This document shows, piece after piece, positions 60,644 to 64,000 of a stretch of 64,000 bases of DNA. This DNA comes from Semisulcospira habei (Eukaryota; Mollusca; Gastropoda; Semisulcospiridae), in assembly GCA_036245525.1 (NCBI GenBank), contig BTPG01000002.1:167793501-167857500 (forward strand). The letters are read 5' to 3'. The position numbers and the translations under genes were made by a program. Below the pieces are notes generated by a model. The model was not told the origin of the DNA. It saw only the letters and a list, made by a program, of their open reading frames with translations, and did no database searches. Every line of letters begins with the position of its first letter. The first letter of the stretch is position 1.

Positions 60644-60842
60644 CATTGTTGCGTCCAGGAGCCACACCAGGTAACACTGACTCCGCTCCGTCTATGGCCA
60701 TGATATCGATGAAGTAGAAAGCTTTAGTTTCACGGTCTAGAACGCGTTTCGTGCGCAAAGTCACTTGGTTCACCCCCGCCGGTACGGCCTCAAAGTCAGG
60801 GTTGTTTGCTCCTTGGAACTCATCAGTAATGCGGAATGTTAG
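60644..60842 (-). CDS. CadN-like cadherin, exon 1 of 12 in window
   Basis: First visible exon of the minus-strand cadherin; earlier exons lie beyond the window. The acceptor is TTCCCAG before CTAACATTCC and the donor is AATG/GTAAGTGATC. The frame starts in phase 0 and leaves one base. It reads LTFRITDEFQG at its start and contains LDRETKAFYFIDIMAIDG, the conserved LDRE..Y...I.A.D strand of an extracellular cadherin repeat. It ends PGVAPGRNN and joins in frame to the next exon, which supplies the DINDN linker. Cadherin identity is firm. CadN assignment rests on the last two exons. Confidence 0.88.
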
Positions 60843-60874
60843 CTGGGAAGAGATAATATTTACAAATTAAAACA

Positions 60875-61071
60875 TTAACCACTTCAGTGCCAGTGGACGC
60901 AGATTTCGTTCTGGAAATCATAGTTAAGTCAACGCCAAAGAGCCCTGACTGTCCAAGGATACAAAGTGGTGTTAGCAAGAGGCAAAGATTCTCATGAGCC
61001 CCTGCAACTGCAGGGGCTCATGAGGATCTATGTCTCTTGTACTTGGATTCTGTTGGCAGCAAAGGGGTTAA
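60875..61071. repeat. TTAA-bounded foldback element (family H4)
   Basis: TTAA/CCACTTCAGTGCCAGTG to TTGGCAGCAAAGGGG/TTAA. Centre CATGAGCCCCTGCAACTGCA / GGGGCTCATGAGGATC. Confidence 0.65.
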
Positions 61072-61220
61072 TCATGCATTCTTGTTTGCAGTTAACCCCT
61101 TTATTATGATTTAAATGGACTATATATTATCCAAACTCATCAGAGTTAATATTGACAGGTAATATTGACAGAGTTAATATTGACATGTAAAGCAGACTGG
61201 GACCTGAACAAAGCCTCTGA

Positions 61221-61451
61221 TTAACCCCTTCACTGCCAGTGATCAGGAAATGCGTGTCTGACACCACTGCACACTGACCGACATTCGTGTAAAAAAAACA
61301 CAAATGTAAATGTTACAAAAAACAAGCACAAACCCACAGGATGAACAAGAGACATAAATCCTCATCAGCCTCGCAACTCTGGGGGTTCATGAGGGTTCAA
61401 GTCTCTTGCAGATGGGTGGCATTTGCCTTGTCCTGGCAGATAAGGGGTTAA
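61221..61451. repeat. TTAA-bounded foldback element (family H4)
   Basis: TTAA/CCCCTTCACTGCCAGTG to CCTGGCAGATAAGGGG/TTAA. Arms AAGAGACATAAATCCTCATC and CATGAGGGTTCAAGTCTCTT. Confidence 0.65.
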
Positions 61452-62100
61452 GCATACTGTGAATTATCCCAGTACATATTATGCAGGTATCTTTACACCT
61501 GTGAAAATACTGAATTTGAAATATACAAACTAGACAAAGCATAAATTTATACAGAAATGGTCCAATAGAGTTAAAGGGTATTAACAGTCTAGCAACAAAA
61601 TATTGAAGCTGGATGAGTGGGGAAATGCACCCCTCCTCCCCAACCTGCATCCCCACGCACTTGACAGCTAACATAAACATCAGCCACCTCACTGAAGTAA
61701 GCCCATTGAGTTTAATGAAACTAATGCATGCCTGCTGGGCAGACACCACCTTCCACATTTAAACAGCATAGATTCTCATAAGCAGTTATAGAGGGGGCGT
61801 TTGTTATATTTATGTCAGAATTTACAGCTGTGCTCATTATAGTGAGAAAATCATTGCTCTTAAATCTGCGTCTGCCTTGTAAAAAGCAGCAAAACTTTCT
61901 GAAACAAACGAGGCAAATGAGTAATTCTCATGAGGGTTCATTTAAATTCACAGTTATTGCATCTAGAAATATTCAGCTGTGTTTCTCAGACTGAGTTGAT
62001 TTTCAGTTCAGTACTTATGAAGACAGCATGAGAGGTGATGAGAGATACCAACCAACCAGGCGATCGATCCTCTCGAGCTAAAAACCTCGCTGCACACACA
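61452..62100. other. Intron/flank without recognised features
   Basis: A/T-rich sequence. I see no exon-like frame with splice sites, no foldback and no element ends. The open frame 61387-61758 has no recognisable similarity. Confidence 0.5.
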
Positions 62101-62104
62101 GTTT

Positions 62105-62375
62105 GCTCTCTGCTAACTAATAATAATAATAATATATAACTCTTCTATAGCGCAATACCCCCACAATGAAAGGCTCAGAGCGCGTGTGCGTGCGTATGTG
62201 CGGGCGTGCGTGCGCGAGCGAGTGCATACATGCGTCAGTGTGTGGTATGTGTATGTTTACATGTCTATGTCATTTATGTAGTAGATGTAGCAACGGCAAG
62301 TTTGAAAACTGGTCCTGTTACCAATAACTTCTACCGTTGGAAAATAAAGGTTCATTGTTCATTGTTCATTACATC
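62105..62375 (+). repeat. Non-LTR 3' end with TTCATTG tail
   Basis: TAATAATAATAATAATATAT with TTCTATAGCGCAATACC, a TG/CG-rich middle, then ACGGCAAG...TGGTCCTGTTACC and GGTTCATTGTTCATTGTTCA. The last part is shared with 100-190 in inverse orientation. Confidence 0.55.
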
Positions 62376-62537
62376 TAGATAATCTAACTAACTGAAATTA
62401 ACCAAGGTACCGACAACGTGCAAAAATGCAATCATTCATAGATCCAAATGCACACTGACACAATACTGAAATAATAAACATAACATTTCAAGAGTCTGAT
62501 CAGATATATACATGTTGAAGGGAAAAAGTAAGGTTTA

Positions 62538-63195
62538 TCAATCCCTTTCAAAGGCCAAATTGAAAAAATATGTTTTCAATCTAGCCCTGAAAATGGCCAA
62601 TGATGGTGCATGACGAATATCATGGGGAAGACCATTCCACACTTTGGGAGCTTGGAAAGAAAAGGACCGCTGTCCAAAGGTTTTTAAGTGGGTAGTCAAT
62701 ATTCTGTCGTCAGTGCTGAAGCTCAATACTCTACCTGGTGTATAGACAGGGAGACTGGAAGACAAGTATGCCGGGAGTGTTTTATGAAAGGCCTGAAAAA
62801 TGAGGGAAGCAATTTTGTATTCAATTCTGAACTTCACAGGAAGCCAGTGCAACTGCTTAAGCAAGGGAGTGATGTGGTCACGCTTTGATTTTTTCAGTAT
62901 AGGTCTTGCTGCGTGGTTTTGAATCTTCTGCAGCCTGTAGAGCAGATCGCTCGACATACCTGACATTACAGAGTTACAGTAGTCAAGCCTTGACAAAATC
63001 TGTGAACATGCGATTTACTTACAGGCATCGTCAGTAAGGTACTGTCTAACAGAGCTAAGCCTCTTGAGCTCAAGATAGCAGCAGCGGGGCAGGTGAGACA
63101 CATGATCGTTCATAGACAGGACATTGTAATTGTAAACACCTAGGTTTTCACACATTTCTTGAGAGGGATATCCTGTTCATAAACGATCAAGGATT
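62538..63195 (-). pseudogene. LINE reverse transcriptase C-terminal fragment
   Basis: Minus-strand peptides: VSHLPRCCYLELKRLSSVRQ, YLTDDACK then a TAA, ILSRLDYCNSVMSGMSSDLL, RLQKIQNHAARPILKKSKRD, HITPLLKQLHWLPVKFRIEY and SFSFQAPKVWNGLPHDIR, ending NLAFERD. It is the same CR1/L2-type region as 35247-35931 but a different family. 5'-truncated, one nonsense codon near 63013. Confidence 0.8.
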
Positions 63196-63199
63196 CATC

Positions 63200-64000
63200 A
63201 TTGGAGACACTCGCCCTGGAGTGAGTGCCTACCACAATGGCATCTGTTTTTCCTTCTGTAACCACCACTGTTTTTAACAGTTTCTTGTTACCAAACTTGC
63301 AAATGTTTAGTTAACTAGAAGGTGCAGAATAAGGGAAGCAACCGCTGAAAGTGTTTGGGTGATTCAAGTTTTGATTATTTCCCTTAGTCATATTATTTTT
63401 TATTCGAAATTTAGAGAGCGATCCAGTCTAAAATATAATACAAGTTTAGTCTGTTATTTGTGAAAAGTTAAAGACACAAGAAATGTAAAGCATATTAAGA
63501 ATAAAATAGATGTTTTGTTTTATAATTATGTATCCTTCCACTGGTACTCTGTGGAGTTCTGGGAACTTCGATTCCCATACCCTTGTGCCTGCAAGGCCAT
63601 GTAGTTCCTCTGTATGTGGTTAATTGTTAATTTGGTTGGAGTGCACATACATTATTTTTTCAGGTTTCATTTATTTTCAGTTATTATAGACGGAATGCGC
63701 TCAGTTAATGTTGCAGTCAGTCAAGAAATTTAGTTGGCATCTAGTTGCAGCTTAGTATCCTGAAGGTGTTAAAGTTCGCTTGAATGAGCAAGAAGAAACC
63801 AATTTTTTTCATTTACTTTTGCATTTATGGGTTTTGGAAATAAGCTTGTGACCCATGCAGTTTTTATGCAGATGTTATTCGTCTATGTGTTAATATTTTA
63901 TGCTGTGTAGAGGAAGTTTTCTTTGTTTCCCTGGGGAAAATAATAGTTGTTGTTTGGAACCGGCCGGCCGCAAGACTCCTTTGTGTGAAGTCTTGGAATG
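63200..64000. other. A/T-rich flank, nothing recognised
   Basis: No exon candidate with both splice sites, no element termini and no significant palindrome noticed. It is probably part of the next upstream cadherin intron. Confidence 0.4.

Overview
The window is animal nuclear DNA. It carries spliceosomal introns, non-LTR retrotransposon fragments, a tRNA-derived SINE and a large multi-exon adhesion gene. The cadherin type and the repeat content suggest a lophotrochozoan, most likely a mollusc; that taxonomic call is inference. No bacterial operons, rRNA genes or CRISPR arrays were seen.

Host gene: twelve exons on the minus strand (60842 down to 956) encode the middle of a neural-cadherin-like (CadN, type III classical cadherin) protein. 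I placed every splice site by eye (GT..AG), and all eleven junctions keep phase. The exons give about 2435 nt, roughly 811 codons, with no stop. Successive cadherin repeats are visible as DINDN-type linkers, ending in the CadN hallmark GRVYVNDLDDWDLPDK. Both ends of the gene lie outside the window.

Introns: six of the eleven introns each hold one DIRS-type (tyrosine-recombinase) retrotransposon, called A to F here: A 2799-9267, B 10212-16854, C 19466-31897, D 32869-40090, E 45824-52663, F 53311-59439. Together they span about 71 percent of the window. A to E lie in the gene's own orientation and F is reversed. Each has about 200-bp inverted terminal repeats and an internal complementary region that copies the joined termini. 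The coding order is gag, reverse transcriptase-RNase H-methyltransferase-like region, tyrosine recombinase. A, B and C are nearly full length with few lesions; D, E and F are decayed. A and F form one subfamily, B, C and E another, and D a third.

Other layers: element C carries a 5963-bp terminal-inverted-repeat insertion (25750-31712, TSD TAA) inside its own 5' terminal repeat. D contains a LINE fragment, a SINE and other insertions. The intron at 41319-45353 holds a nested stack (TIR element, LINE, MITE). The remaining intron sequence is dominated by short palindromic foldback elements bounded by TTAA.

Most unusual signals: a predicted 160-190-nt intron that splits the gag start codon exon from a cysteine-rich domain in B, C and E but is absent from A and F; subfamily-specific tandem repeat arrays at the same place in gag (hairpin-forming in A and F); recurrent poly-C/poly-G expansions at homologous coding positions; and element ends lying within about 10 nt of host splice sites.
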